The notes: a model not told the origin generated them from the letters alone. 47,721 bases of DNA from Actinomycetes bacterium (GCA_021784785.1 JAJYHJ010000064.1:1-47721); one strand, 5' to 3'; counted from the first letter of the stretch, positions 24,589-36,304 are shown. Numbers and translations: made by a program.

Positions 24589-26007
24589 ATGAAAGAGGTA
24601 GCTACGGTGTGGGGCGCCGTATCGGCTCGCCTGCGTGATCGACTAGGAGAAGCAACATGGAACGCATGGTTTTATTCAGTAGAACCTACGCAGATCAGTC
24701 ACGACACCCTTACACTATCAACTCCGTCACCATTAGTTAGAGAAAGGATTCAAAACCGATACGTTGCTTTAATAAATGAAGTCGTAAGTGCTGAAGTTGG
24801 AGAAACCATAACCGTAAAAATAAATCAAACCTTACCGCTGACAAGTCCGGAGAAGGTTCTGGACCCTCCTATGAAGCTCCAAACGGGTAATCGAAACTGG
24901 AAGGGAACTTCGACACCATCGATCTTCGAAAGCTCCACAACAACTACGTCGAGAGGTTACTCAAAAGCAGACAGGAGCACGGCATTCGACTCTCGGTACA
25001 ACTTTGAACACTTTGTCATTGGACCATCGAATCGATTTGCCCATGCTGCAGCGCTGTCAGTAGCCGAACAACCCGCCGGTGCGTACAACCCTTTGTTTAT
25101 CCATGGTGATGCAGGACTCGGTAAAACGCACCTTTTAAATGCTATTGGGAACTACCTTGCTCGTCACTACCCTAACTTATACGTTAAATATGTATCGACA
25201 GAGTCGTTCCTCAACGAGTTCGTAAATGCGATTAAACAAAACAAGACGTCGGAGTTTAAAGCTCGTTATCGCGAGTGCGATGTTCTGCTCGTCGATGATA
25301 TTCAGTTTTTAGAGAAAAAAGAGGCTTTTCAAGAAGAGTTTTTCCATACCTTTAACTCCTTATACGGAGCACATAAGCAAATCGTATTAACATCAGATCG
25401 ACCACCCAAAGCTTTAGCCACCTTAGAGGATCGACTACGGTCCCGATTTGCAATGGGACTTACCACAGATATACAAGCGCCAGATCTTGAGACTCGCATG
25501 GCTATTGTCTCAAAAAAGGTCGATGACTTAAAAGTTATCGTTCCAAAAGAAGTCATAGAGATGATCTCTTCGTCGATAAGAGACAATATCCGTGAGTTAG
25601 AAGGAGCTCTTACAAGAGTGACCGCCTACGCCAACCTTACAGATCAACCAATTACTGACGCGCTAACTAGACGCGTTTTGGCTGACATCGTAGATGTCAA
25701 TCCTTCAGAATCAAACTTTGTAGGAGTAAAAGAGATCGTCGAAACGACATCTAACTACCTAAAAGTACCAGTAAGAGAAATATTTGGAGACTCAAGGAAA
25801 AAGCCCATAGTAATGGCAAGACAGATCGCTATGTACTTAACACGAGAACTAACAGAAATGTCGTATCCTGTTATCGGGAAAGAGTTTGGTGGGAGAGATC
25901 ACACTACAGTTATGCATGCGGTTGATAAAATCTCGAAGCAGATGCAAACGTCAAGAGAGGTGTATGATCAAGTGACGGAGCTCCACAAGATGTTAAGGTG
26001 TGGATAA
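24589..26007 (+). CDS. dnaA: Chromosomal replication initiator DnaA
   Basis: DnaA binds DnaA boxes and melts oriC. Of 472 residues, domain I is at about 1-85, with a variable Ser/Thr-rich linker at 90-135. The AAA+ domain has Walker A GDAGLGKT (173-180), Walker B LLVDDIQFL and the sensor region SDRPPKALATLEDRLRSRF. Domain IV carries the DnaA-box-binding GGRDHTTVMHAVDKI motif. The stop codon overlaps the first DnaA box of the origin. Confidence 0.98.
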   Translation: MKEVATVWGAVSARLRDRLGEATWNAWFYSVEPTQISHDTLTLSTPSPLVRERIQNRYVALINEVVSAEVGETITVKINQTLPLTSPEKVLDPPMKLQTGNRNWKGTSTPSIFESSTTTTSRGYSKADRSTAFDSRYNFEHFVIGPSNRFAHAAALSVAEQPAGAYNPLFIHGDAGLGKTHLLNAIGNYLARHYPNLYVKYVSTESFLNEFVNAIKQNKTSEFKARYRECDVLLVDDIQFLEKKEAFQEEFFHTFNSLYGAHKQIVLTSDRPPKALATLEDRLRSRFAMGLTTDIQAPDLETRMAIVSKKVDDLKVIVPKEVIEMISSSIRDNIRELEGALTRVTAYANLTDQPITDALTRRVLADIVDVNPSESNFVGVKEIVETTSNYLKVPVREIFGDSRKKPIVMARQIAMYLTRELTEMSYPVIGKEFGGRDHTTVMHAVDKISKQMQTSREVYDQVTELHKMLRCG

Positions 26008-26241
26008 CCTGTGGATAATCTTTACGCAACTTGTTATCAACCTACGCGTAACCTGTGGATACATGACAAACCATCAACAAGTTAGATTAGGAGTTAGACA
26101 CAACAAATCGACTCCTGTGGAATTTTCGGCTAACCTTGGGTAAAACTTAAATAGCTTTTTCAAGGTAAAACATACTTATCCACACAATCCCCAGCCTTTA
26201 TTACTACCACAACATTTATTGACTAAAAGAAAGGATATTTA
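25999..26241. other. Replication origin oriC (dnaA-dnaN intergenic)
   Basis: The dnaA-dnaN gap carries several DnaA boxes. Perfect TGTGGATAA copies lie at 25999-26007 and 26010-26018, and a perfect TTATCCACA in the opposite orientation at 26176-26184. A one-mismatch TGTGGATAC is at 26054-26062. Weaker matches are at 26034-26042 (TTATCAACC) and 26116-26124. An AT-rich stretch around 26140-26175 could be the unwinding element. The gene context (rpmH, dnaA, dnaN, recF, gyrB) and the nearby parS support oriC. Confidence 0.88.
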
Positions 26242-27354
26242 GTGAAGTTCCTGTGTGAAAGAGACGAACTGTCCGAAGCGGTTATTGGAGCAGGAAGAGC
26301 ACTGGGTTCTCGTGGATCCTCGGGGGTTCGTCTAGAGCTTTCTTCAAATATCTGTATGGTGGTTGGTAATGGTCCAGAGATGAGCATCTCCGTTTCCGTT
26401 GATGTCTCTACAGTTGAAGAAGGTAGCGCTGTAGTTCCACCGGTTCTTTTTGGGGATCTACTTAAATCGATGCCTGAGGGAGCAATTGAACTAACTTCCG
26501 ACGACACTACAATCCAGATGAAAGCCGGGAGAACCGAGTTCTCGCTCCAGCTTCTCAATGACCTTGATACACCTAGATTACGTCAACATCTTTCCGACCC
26601 AGTCGTCTTGAGTGATAAGGACTTTACGACAGCACTGAGACAAGTAACAAGAGCTGCATCTAAAGATGACAGTAGAGACCTTCTCTATACAGGCGTGTTG
26701 TTTACAAAGATTGACTCGGGAATACGATTAGTGTGTACCGATGGAATTCGCTTGGCAATCAGAGACTTGGAAGGAGCTGACTTCTTACCAAGCGAAGAAG
26801 AAGTTGAGGTAATAGTCCCAGCGCGAGCATTGACCGAGCTTGATCGCCTAAGTCATCAAGCTCGCCAAAACAGTGGTGAGTTAGCAGTATCTATGGGCAC
26901 TAAAGAGGCTGCCTTCCAGTTTGGTAACTGGATGCTTCTGACACGACTGATAGACGGACGGTTCAGAGACTACAGACAGCTCTTACAGCCCTCGTATCCA
27001 CGGGTTTTAATAGCGGAAAAATCATCTCTAATGGAGTCGATTCGTCGACTAAGGCGTATGGCACGTGAAGCAAGGGATATGGGAACACATCTAAAGTTTG
27101 ATCTTTCAAATACCACCCTCAATCTATCGGTGCGAATTCCTCTTGTGGGTCAAGCTGAAGATGAGATCGACGTGACGTTCTCTGGAGATGAATTCGTAGT
27201 AGCATTTGATCCTGATCTTCTTGCAGATGGAGTTGAGGCTGTAGAAAGTGAATTCGTCCGCATCGAATTCACCGAGAATAATCGTCCAGCTTGTATCTCC
27301 AACTCAGACAACCGGGAGTACCAATACTTGCTGATGCCGGTTAAGTTTAGATAA
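26242..27354 (+). CDS. dnaN: DNA polymerase III beta subunit (sliding clamp)
   Basis: The 370-residue ring-forming processivity clamp has three repeated domains. Recognisable parts are MKFLCERDELSEAV at the start, KDDSRDLLYTGVLF and VCTDGIRLAIRD in the middle, RLIDGRFRDYRQL, and the typical end YQYLLMPVKF. It tethers DNA polymerase to DNA. The GTG start at 26242 follows an AAAGGATAT ribosome-binding site at the edge of oriC. recF follows after 10 bp. Confidence 0.97.
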   Translation: MKFLCERDELSEAVIGAGRALGSRGSSGVRLELSSNICMVVGNGPEMSISVSVDVSTVEEGSAVVPPVLFGDLLKSMPEGAIELTSDDTTIQMKAGRTEFSLQLLNDLDTPRLRQHLSDPVVLSDKDFTTALRQVTRAASKDDSRDLLYTGVLFTKIDSGIRLVCTDGIRLAIRDLEGADFLPSEEEVEVIVPARALTELDRLSHQARQNSGELAVSMGTKEAAFQFGNWMLLTRLIDGRFRDYRQLLQPSYPRVLIAEKSSLMESIRRLRRMAREARDMGTHLKFDLSNTTLNLSVRIPLVGQAEDEIDVTFSGDEFVVAFDPDLLADGVEAVESEFVRIEFTENNRPACISNSDNREYQYLLMPVKFR

Positions 27355-27364
27355 CCTCGAACTT

Positions 27365-28447
27365 ATGGAGGTTAGGTCAGTCACGTTAGATAACTTCCGT
27401 AACTGGAGGCATCTGGAACTTGAACTTGACACATCCGGTACTACATTCATCCTTGGAAATAATGGCCAAGGCAAGACTAATGTCGTAGAAGGCATCTACT
27501 TTGCGATCCGCAACAGGTCGTTTCGTGTTCCTTTCCGAGAGAGCCTTATTTTAGATGGAGATGCGTTTCTCAAAGTAAAGTCGGAGGTCTTTAATCAGGG
27601 TCGGCGCTTCGACACAGAGGTTCTACTACAAAGAAGCGGAGACTCGTACTTTAGAGTAAACTCAAAGCCTTTAAGGAGTTTTCAAAGCTTACTTACCTCA
27701 TTTCCAGCTGTAGTTTTCCAACCCGAGGATCTAACGCTTGTAAAAGGGGGACCTGGTATTAGGCGCGATCTTTTGGATGAACTTGTAACAATGCAAGGGA
27801 AGAAGAGTAGCTCAACCGTATCGTTGTTTGAGAAAGTTTTACAGCAGAGAAACTCCCTTTTAAAACAGGTTCATGGAAAGCTGGACCAGGATGCTCAAAA
27901 CACGCTAGCAGTTTGGGATGATCGTCTTGGCAATGTAGGGGAAGAACTGGCTTCTCTTAGGGAAAATGTGTTAACGGAGCTTAGTAAATGGCTTGTTGAG
28001 GCCTACGCTATAATTGCTAAAGAGTCTTTTGAACTTACGCTAGCGTATAGACGTTCGTGGACAGGAGATCTTTTGGAAGCCCTTAATCGATCGCGCACAA
28101 CAGATCTTCAACGCGGAACTACTACTGTTGGACCCCAGCGTGATGAACTTGACATTTTAATTGGCGGTAAGGTTGCGCGATATCATGCATCCCAAGGCGA
28201 AGCCAGGGCTATTGCTATTGCTACACGACTGGCTACGATTCTTTTCTTGCAACAAGAACTCGGAACTACACCGGTTGTTTTTCTAGATGATATTACATCG
28301 GAGTTAGATGAGAAAAGGGTAAAAAGGCTCTTTGATTCGATTCCGAAAGCTCAAGTGTTAGTAACAGGTACGTTCTTACCGAAGGATTTTAATGTTGAAA
28401 AGGTGCTAAAGGTTGAAGATGGGAGGGTTACAGCTGCGATTTACTAA
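27365..28447 (+). CDS. recF: DNA replication and repair protein RecF
   Basis: The 360-residue SMC-like ATPase loads RecA at gaps. It begins VRSVTLDNFRNWRHLELEL, with Walker A GNNGQGKTN at about 32-40. The signature and Walker B regions (SQGEARAIAIATRLA, VVFLDDITSELDEKR) are near the C-terminus. It is 10 bp after dnaN and overlaps dciA at its 3' end by about 29 bp, so the following gene is probably coupled. Confidence 0.96.
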   Translation: MEVRSVTLDNFRNWRHLELELDTSGTTFILGNNGQGKTNVVEGIYFAIRNRSFRVPFRESLILDGDAFLKVKSEVFNQGRRFDTEVLLQRSGDSYFRVNSKPLRSFQSLLTSFPAVVFQPEDLTLVKGGPGIRRDLLDELVTMQGKKSSSTVSLFEKVLQQRNSLLKQVHGKLDQDAQNTLAVWDDRLGNVGEELASLRENVLTELSKWLVEAYAIIAKESFELTLAYRRSWTGDLLEALNRSRTTDLQRGTTTVGPQRDELDILIGGKVARYHASQGEARAIAIATRLATILFLQQELGTTPVVFLDDITSELDEKRVKRLFDSIPKAQVLVTGTFLPKDFNVEKVLKVEDGRVTAAIY

Positions 28448-28754
28448 CCGGAGTATTCAGAGTGAGACACCGCTGTCGGACTCGCTGAAACTCTTTGCAG
28501 AGAGAATAGATCTACCTACGCAGGACCATAGAGAAGCGGTCTGTTTTGCCCTAAAGGAAGCCATGGGCGCGGTTCTTTACAACCATGTTGTCGTTGGTGC
28601 CATACGTGACGACGTAGTTACGGTTATTACCGACTCTCAGTCTTGCTATCAAAGCATTACATTTAGAAAAACTCACCTTGAGAGAGCATTGACTGAAGCT
28701 CTCGATGGTAAGAAGTTGAAGCTACGAGTCGAGCACAGCAAAATGCTGACATAG
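28419..28754 (+). CDS. dciA: DciA-like helicase loader (DUF721)
   Basis: A short protein of about 111 residues in the recF-gyrB gap, the place of M. tuberculosis Rv0004. The conserved DUF721 core can be read as EAVCFALKEAMGAVLYNHV, then RDDVVTVITDSQSCYQSIT and KLKLRV. DciA proteins recruit or load DnaB at the origin in bacteria that lack DnaC. The start is ATG 28419 (a TTG two codons earlier is possible). It is shorter than the mycobacterial protein. Confidence 0.78.
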   Translation: MGGLQLRFTNRSIQSETPLSDSLKLFAERIDLPTQDHREAVCFALKEAMGAVLYNHVVVGAIRDDVVTVITDSQSCYQSITFRKTHLERALTEALDGKKLKLRVEHSKMLT

Positions 28755-30788
<2,034 letters not shown>

Positions 30789-30807
30789 AGAAAAGGGTAG
30801 GTTTTAG

Positions 30808-33276
30808 TTGTCACCAAATAATAGAGGTACAGATAGCGGCTCTGTGGATCTTCCAGAGGCTATTGAACCAATCGAACTCCAGGAGGAGATGGAAAGATCC
30901 TTCCTAGAGTATTCGATGTCCGTCATTATCTCAAGGGCACTTCCTGACGTACGAGACGGGTTGAAGCCTGTTCATAGAAGAATTCTTTACTCAATGTATT
31001 CAGAAGGGCATAGACCAGACAGAAGTTACGTCAAGTGTGCCAAAGTGGTCGGGGAAGTGATGGGCAAATTTCATCCACACGGTGACAGTGCCATCTACGA
31101 TGCTCTGGCGCGAATGGTACAAGATTTTTCCCTAAGACACCCTTTAATCTCCGGGCATGGCAACTTTGGTTCACCAGATCCAGCTATGGGACCTTCGGCT
31201 CCCAGGTATACGGAGTGCAAGCTAGCGCCGATAGCCATGGAGTTAATGGCTGCCCTAGATGAAGAGACAGTTGATTTTGAACCAAACTATGACGGCACCG
31301 AAACTCAACCAACAGTTCTTCCTGCTCGGTTCCCAAATCTTTTAGTGAATGGATCTCAAGGTATTGCTGTCGGGATGGCAACACAGATACCCCCACACAA
31401 CCTTGAGGAGGTAATAGATGCCGCTATCTATCTTCTTGAAAATCCGACTGCAACCTCCGCTGATCTTATGATGTTTGTGAAAGGACCGGATTTTCCAACA
31501 GGTGCATTTGTGTTAGGAAGGTCTGGAATTAGGGACATATATGAGACCGGCAGGGGATCAATAAAACTCAGAGCTGTGGCTGATATAGTCGAAAATAAAG
31601 GTTCAAACTCCCAAATTATTGTGACGGAGATTCCCTACCAAACGTCGGTGGAGCAGATTTCTACGAAGATAGGCGCCCTAGTTGATGCTAAAGTCTTGGA
31701 TGGTATTGCAGACGTAACAGATTCTACAGCCCAAAGAGGTACTCGTATAGTTGTGGATTTAAAGCGCGACGCGAACCCAAAGGTCGTCCTCAATAATCTT
31801 TACAAACACACGCCAATGCAAACCTCGTTTGCCGCTAATATGCTGGCGCTGGTCGATGGAGTCCCTAGAACATTGAGCCTTCAGGCTATGTTGGCACACT
31901 ACATTGCTCATCAAGTGGAGGTTGTGACTCGCCGCAGCCAATACAGACTTAGAAAAGCGAAAGAGCGAGCACATATTGTAGAAGGCCTGCTCAGATGTAT
32001 TGATATGTTAGATCTGGTCATAAATACGATCAGGTCGTCTGCGGACCGTTCCGAAGCACGAACCCGATTAATGGATACCCCGTTCAATTTCACCGAGATC
32101 CAAGCGAACCATATATTAGACCTTACATTAGGGCGTTTGACCAGAATAGGACGGGAAGAGCTTGAAACTGAGATGCAAAAGCTAATTCAAACAATCATGG
32201 AACTAGAAGAGATTTTGGGTTCCAATGAGAGACTCAAAGCCGTTATAAAGGAAGAACTTACAGCTATACGCGATAGATACAAAAACCCTAGAAGAACTCA
32301 GATTATTTCAGACCCAGGGAACCTTGACGACGAAGATTTGATAAGTGATGAGCCCATCGTGGTTATGGTTACCAAGTCAGGTTATATAAAATCTCTCTCA
32401 GACGCCTCGTTCAAAACCCAAGGCCGTGGTGGGCGAGGTGTTGTCGGAGCGAAGATGAAAGAAGAGGATCTAGTCAATCACATTATTCACACCACCACGC
32501 ACTCGTACTTATTGGTATTTAGTTCAAGGGGTCGGGTTTATCGAATTAAAGGATATGAGGTCCCAAGGTTTGAGAGAAGCGCTCGAGGCACTGCGATAGT
32601 CAATCTTCTTCCATTTGAGAATGAGGAGTCAGTAGCGGCGATTCTCGATACAATGAGTTTTCCTGAAACTAGTGAGCTAGTATTTGTTACGGCTAACGGC
32701 CAGGTGAAAAAGACACCTCTGAGAGAGTATGATAAGTCCCGAAGAGACGGTCTCATTGCGATCGACCTCAGAGAAGGTGATCGACTCGTGAAAGTTTTTG
32801 TGGCAACAGACGATGATGATGTCATATTATTTTCAAAGAACGGTCAGGCAATTCGTTTTCCATTAATCGAGGTTAGATCCACCGGACGAGCGACATCAGG
32901 GGTGAAGGGAATGAAGCTCAAAGAGGGTGACCGTGTTGTATCAGGTGAGAAGACTGATTTTTCTAGAGAGACCTTAGTTGTCACAGATAGAGGTTTTGGG
33001 AAGAGAATTCGGACTCGACTATTTCCTCGGCAACAAAGAGGCGGTCAAGGTGTGCGGAGCATAAAGGTGTCCTCAGATCGTGGATATGTGGTTGAAGCAC
33101 TTTTTGTAAGTGAAGAGGACGAAGTTTTGGTAGTGAGCTCTAACGGGGTCACTATTAGAACTGAGGCGGGTCAAGTAGCTTCACAGGGACGGGATGCATC
33201 AGGAGTTAAAATTATTCAATTAGATAAAGATCAAATGGTAACATCTGTGGGATTAGTTCCAGCCTCTGTCGAGTAA
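30808..33276 (+). CDS. gyrA: DNA gyrase subunit A
   Basis: The 822-residue cleavage subunit has its catalytic Tyr134 in APRYTEC. The quinolone-resistance region reads HPHGDSAIYD, with Ser94 and Asp98 at the positions of E. coli Ser83 and Asp87. That is the drug-sensitive pattern, unlike the alanine found in mycobacteria. The C-terminal beta-pinwheel carries repeated blades and a GyrA-box-like RQQRGGQGV that wraps DNA. The start is TTG at 30808. No intein is present. Confidence 0.97.
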   Translation: MSPNNRGTDSGSVDLPEAIEPIELQEEMERSFLEYSMSVIISRALPDVRDGLKPVHRRILYSMYSEGHRPDRSYVKCAKVVGEVMGKFHPHGDSAIYDALARMVQDFSLRHPLISGHGNFGSPDPAMGPSAPRYTECKLAPIAMELMAALDEETVDFEPNYDGTETQPTVLPARFPNLLVNGSQGIAVGMATQIPPHNLEEVIDAAIYLLENPTATSADLMMFVKGPDFPTGAFVLGRSGIRDIYETGRGSIKLRAVADIVENKGSNSQIIVTEIPYQTSVEQISTKIGALVDAKVLDGIADVTDSTAQRGTRIVVDLKRDANPKVVLNNLYKHTPMQTSFAANMLALVDGVPRTLSLQAMLAHYIAHQVEVVTRRSQYRLRKAKERAHIVEGLLRCIDMLDLVINTIRSSADRSEARTRLMDTPFNFTEIQANHILDLTLGRLTRIGREELETEMQKLIQTIMELEEILGSNERLKAVIKEELTAIRDRYKNPRRTQIISDPGNLDDEDLISDEPIVVMVTKSGYIKSLSDASFKTQGRGGRGVVGAKMKEEDLVNHIIHTTTHSYLLVFSSRGRVYRIKGYEVPRFERSARGTAIVNLLPFENEESVAAILDTMSFPETSELVFVTANGQVKKTPLREYDKSRRDGLIAIDLREGDRLVKVFVATDDDDVILFSKNGQAIRFPLIEVRSTGRATSGVKGMKLKEGDRVVSGEKTDFSRETLVVTDRGFGKRIRTRLFPRQQRGGQGVRSIKVSSDRGYVVEALFVSEEDEVLVVSSNGVTIRTEAGQVASQGRDASGVKIIQLDKDQMVTSVGLVPASVE

Positions 33277-33321
33277 CGAGTAGAATAGCTCGAGTTTTCT
33301 TATAGAAGGACTATTCATAGA

Positions 33322-33807
33322 ATGAGCCCAGAGAGTACATCAGCCCAGAGTCGTAGACCCAGACCCTCGTCGGGAGATGTGACGAGAAAACAGCCCTCAG
33401 GCGCTAAAGGACGTACGTCGAAATCTGCAAAATCCGAAACTGGAAGTCGCAAAGGACAAGCGTTGTTACTGACAAAAGTAGGGTCTACTTCAGTATTTAG
33501 GATAGTTGTTCTTTTTTATACCTTTTTACTAGCTACTTTTTTAGTAGCCGGCATCATACTTTGGTTATTGTTGGGAGCGAGCGGATACGAGAGCAAGCTG
33601 AATCATTTAATCGACTCTCTTCTCGGTTCCTCGACATATCATCTCATTGGTCTCGAAGTTTTAGTCGTTGCAGTGGCGGTAGGGGTAGTTTGGGTCGTTG
33701 TTTCGGCGGCTTTGACGACGGTAGCAGTTAAGATGTTCAACTTAGCGATCGACATGGTAGGTGGTATCAAGATTTACTTGCAGTCGGCGTCACCGCTCGA
33801 TCGGTGA
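33322..33807 (+). CDS. DUF3566 transmembrane protein
   Basis: The 161-residue protein lies right after gyrA, as M. tuberculosis Rv0007 does. The first ~45 residues are a Ser/Arg/Lys-rich cytosolic tail. The DUF3566 domain follows with two membrane helices (VVLFYTFLLATFLVAGIILW and VLVVAVAVGVVWVVVSAA) and the conserved end TTVAVKMFNLAIDMVGG. Its function is not known; the stable location next to gyrase suggests a role in growth or division. The ATG start is 45 bp after the gyrA stop. Confidence 0.85.
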   Translation: MSPESTSAQSRRPRPSSGDVTRKQPSGAKGRTSKSAKSETGSRKGQALLLTKVGSTSVFRIVVLFYTFLLATFLVAGIILWLLLGASGYESKLNHLIDSLLGSSTYHLIGLEVLVVAVAVGVVWVVVSAALTTVAVKMFNLAIDMVGGIKIYLQSASPLDR

Positions 33808-33828
33808 ATCTAAGATAGTAGAAGCCTT

Positions 33829-33902
33829 GGGGCTATAGCTCAGTTGGTTAGAGCGCAGCACTGATAATGCTGAGGTCGCTGGTTCGAGTCCAGCTAGCCC
33901 CA
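33829..33902 (+). tRNA. tRNA-Ile (GAT)
   Basis: A 74-nt cloverleaf. Acceptor GGGGCTA pairs with TAGCCCC. The D-arm is GCTCAGTTGGTTAGAGC, the anticodon loop CTGATAA gives GAT, and the T-arm is CTGGTTCGAGTCCAG. The discriminator base is A and no CCA is encoded. Together with tRNA-Ala it forms the Ile-Ala pair that follows gyrA-DUF3566 in related genomes. Confidence 0.97.
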
Positions 33903-33906
33903 CGTG

Positions 33907-33979
33907 GGGGATGTAGCTCAGCTGGAAGAGCACCTGCTTTGCAAGCAGGGGGTCGTGGGTTCGAGTCCCATCATCTCCA
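33907..33979 (+). tRNA. tRNA-Ala (TGC)
   Basis: A 73-nt cloverleaf. Acceptor GGGGATG pairs with CATCTCC with one G-T pair. The anticodon loop TTTGCAA gives TGC, and the T-arm is GTGGGTTCGAGTCCCAT. The discriminator is A and no CCA is encoded. It lies 4 nt after tRNA-Ile, so the two are probably made from one transcript. Confidence 0.97.
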
Positions 33980-34757
33980 CTTGTTGTTAGACCAACACTT
34001 CACTTATGACTTTGTTGGCTTCGAAGCCGATGGTGGCGCCGAAACGTAGAAGAGGGAACCCTATTAGGAGACGGTGCAAACCAGACTTACGTTTGGCGAT
34101 TTAGGTGCTAGCCACGATCTTGATGATTACGGGTTCCGCGCGTAGGGCGATTTTTTTCTTGAACATGGCGTAGGTAACTACGCCATTAGAGGTGATGATG
34201 TTTTTACCAGCGATATGGTTGCGTAGCCGCTATGGGTTCTGAGAAGCTGGAGAGTTCTAAAGAGATAGGTTAGCACTGGCAGGTGAATGAGGAGGGTCTG
34301 CGGTTGGATTGAAGACTCTTAAGTAGTGGACCACGGTAGTAGCAGCGATCCGACGAGCCTTATCTTTAACCAGATACTCAGTTAGGATCCACCTCGTGAC
34401 GGAAGTATGGTTCTTGTGAAGATCATGTCACGCGTCACTGATGTTGTACATGAAGGCAAGATTTGCATTCAAGAGAGGTATTCACCTTTTAATCTTGACG
34501 GCGGGCACGACCGATAGAGTAAGTTAAGGCTCGGATCGTATTAGGTTTTGCTCCTGTTATTTACGCGGATAGTATTTAGGTACTGGATCATTATGTTATC
34601 AAAACGTTGTTGGAAAGTACGTATTTTCGATCCGACAACTCCTCGGAAAGATAGTCAAAGATCCTTAGTGTTACGTATCGAATATGGGATACCTTTTGAA
34701 ATTTATGGAGTTCAACCATTTTTCCGAATAGGTCTTCAAGGATAAACGTTTTACTGT
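33980..34757. other. Gene-poor stretch with possible decayed minus-strand coding remnants
   Basis: No intact gene is visible. On the minus strand two short stretches read like protein. About 34100-34230 ends GKNIITSNGVVTYAMFKKK and continues to a TAA. About 34270-34430 contains RWILTEYLVKDKARRIAAT. They are not joined in one frame and are bounded by stops. They look like remains of one or more lost genes, but I do not recognise a family. I found no terminal repeats that would mark a mobile element. Confidence 0.4.
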
Positions 34758-35129
34758 TCACGCAGTGTGTTTCTTTGCTGATCTGTATAGATAAAGTGCA
34801 TTCAACGCAGGTAAAATGGTTAATACTGCAATTACTACTATCTCGGTTCCAGAGTAAGAAAATACCGCGGTTGCGCAACGCAAGGTTTGCTGTCTGTTGA
34901 GATTAGGTGAGTTGACACAGCTATTTGTAAATGAAGGTACTAGGAGAATTACAGAGAGCGGGAAGTATCCTAAAGGTGGTATTAGAGCACCAATCAGTTT
35001 TGCCTTCAGATCCCAACTCTCACTTTTCAGTAGAAGGCCAAGCGCAAATAACCAACCTACGACCGGTACAATTACACCGCCAAGAAGTAGGGCGACGATT
35101 ATTAGAAGATCCTTACCCTTAATCAACAA
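34758..35129 (-). CDS. Small integral membrane protein, unknown function
   Basis: The 123-residue frame has two long hydrophobic segments near the N-terminus (LLIIVALLLGGVIVPVVGWL; GALIPPLGYFPLSVILLVP) and one near the C-terminus (EIVVIAVLTILPALNALYLY). A conserved-looking SESWDLKAKLIGALIPP loop resembles small actinobacterial membrane proteins. The start is TTG at 35129 without a strong ribosome-binding site, so the exact start and expression are uncertain. It could be a lone gene or a recent loss candidate next to the decayed stretch. Confidence 0.5.
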   Translation of the reverse strand: MLIKGKDLLIIVALLLGGVIVPVVGWLFALGLLLKSESWDLKAKLIGALIPPLGYFPLSVILLVPSFTNSCVNSPNLNRQQTLRCATAVFSYSGTEIVVIAVLTILPALNALYLYRSAKKHTA

Positions 35130-35200
35130 TGTGGAACTCGTAAGATGAGGAGGTTCGTTAGATTGCGTAGGCTCTCCTAGTGTCTACTGAAGTCCTTTGA

Positions 35201-36100
35201 CTAAGCAAACTTTATTATAAGTATTGACCCAATTGCAAGACAGTAGGCAGCAAATGGATAGAGGTTCTTGGTTTTAAAGTATTTGGTAAGGTATTTAACG
35301 GATAGATACGCGGCAATGAATGCGAAGATTGAACCTATGACGACTTGGCTGCGTACTCCAGAGCCGGCGTGTCCCAACAGAAGTGGGAGCTTGTAAAGAC
35401 CAGCAGCAAGAATTATAGGCGTGGCCATCAAGAACGAAAACCTGGCGGCATCCTCGTGATCCAAACCTCGAACTAGTCCGGCTACCATGGTGATCCCTGA
35501 CCTTGAAATCCCTGCAAGTAGAGCAAGTACCTGTGCTACGCCAATGATTCCAGCTTCTTTAAATTCAAGATCGTCTAGGCGTCTAACTCTAGTCTCTGTG
35601 CTGTACGGGTTGGTTCTAGCTGAATGACTGCTTCGAAGTTCGCTTCTCTGCCGTACTTGTTCACCAGCGATCAGAATTAGACCATTTATAAACAAGAAGA
35701 TGGACGCCGCAAGTGGATTTGCGAAAAGTTGACGAAAAAGATTTTCAAAAATTAGCCCCATCAAACCTGCTGGAATAGTCGCAACGATGATCAACCAACC
35801 GAGTCGAGCATCGGCGTTGTCAATCTTTCGGGTCTGTAGGGAAACGAGAATTGCTTTGATAATTTGAAACCAGTCTTTTCGAAAGTAGATAAACATACCT
35901 AGCGCTGTGGCGACGTGAAGTCCAACTAGGAAAGCAAGGAAGTACGAGTTTTTTGTGTTCTGTGCCGCGATGATAGAGTTCCATCCCAATAGATGTGGAA
36001 GAATGACTGAATGTCCGAGACTGGATATAGGGAATAGCTCACTTACGCCTTGTAAAATTCCAAAGATTATGGCTTGGATAAAAGAAAGTTGCTGATGCAT
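35201..36100 (-). CDS. uppP: Undecaprenyl-diphosphatase UppP (BacA family)
   Basis: UppP recycles the lipid carrier of cell-wall synthesis by removing a phosphate from undecaprenyl pyrophosphate. The 299-residue polytopic protein shows the N-terminal signature QAIIFGILQGVSELFPISSL followed by GHSVILPHLLG. The second catalytic region is LLAGISRSGITMVAGL. The first motif reads SSLGH where many members have SSxGH with S or T. About eight hydrophobic helices are visible. Overproduction of family members gives bacitracin resistance in other bacteria. Confidence 0.94.
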   Translation of the reverse strand: MHQQLSFIQAIIFGILQGVSELFPISSLGHSVILPHLLGWNSIIAAQNTKNSYFLAFLVGLHVATALGMFIYFRKDWFQIIKAILVSLQTRKIDNADARLGWLIIVATIPAGLMGLIFENLFRQLFANPLAASIFLFINGLILIAGEQVRQRSELRSSHSARTNPYSTETRVRRLDDLEFKEAGIIGVAQVLALLAGISRSGITMVAGLVRGLDHEDAARFSFLMATPIILAAGLYKLPLLLGHAGSGVRSQVVIGSIFAFIAAYLSVKYLTKYFKTKNLYPFAAYCLAIGSILIIKFA

Positions 36101-36304
36101 GTGTTTCTCACTTTGTAACGTCTGCTCCTGAGTCAGTTATCTTAGTGTACGCAAACGTCAACGCAAGTACTCGAACTGCGATGTGATTTCAACGTGATGT
36201 CCAGATCCTTGTTGGCGATCTGCTTAGGTTCGATGTACAAAAACTTGGTGGTGATTCTTAGCAGACACAGGTAATGATGTTGATAAAGTGTACGTAAGCT
36301 CTAT

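Noticed and set aside
33867-34049. 60-codon frame across tRNA-Ile/tRNA-Ala
   Set aside because: It is a translation of the tRNA genes themselves, a common false ORF.
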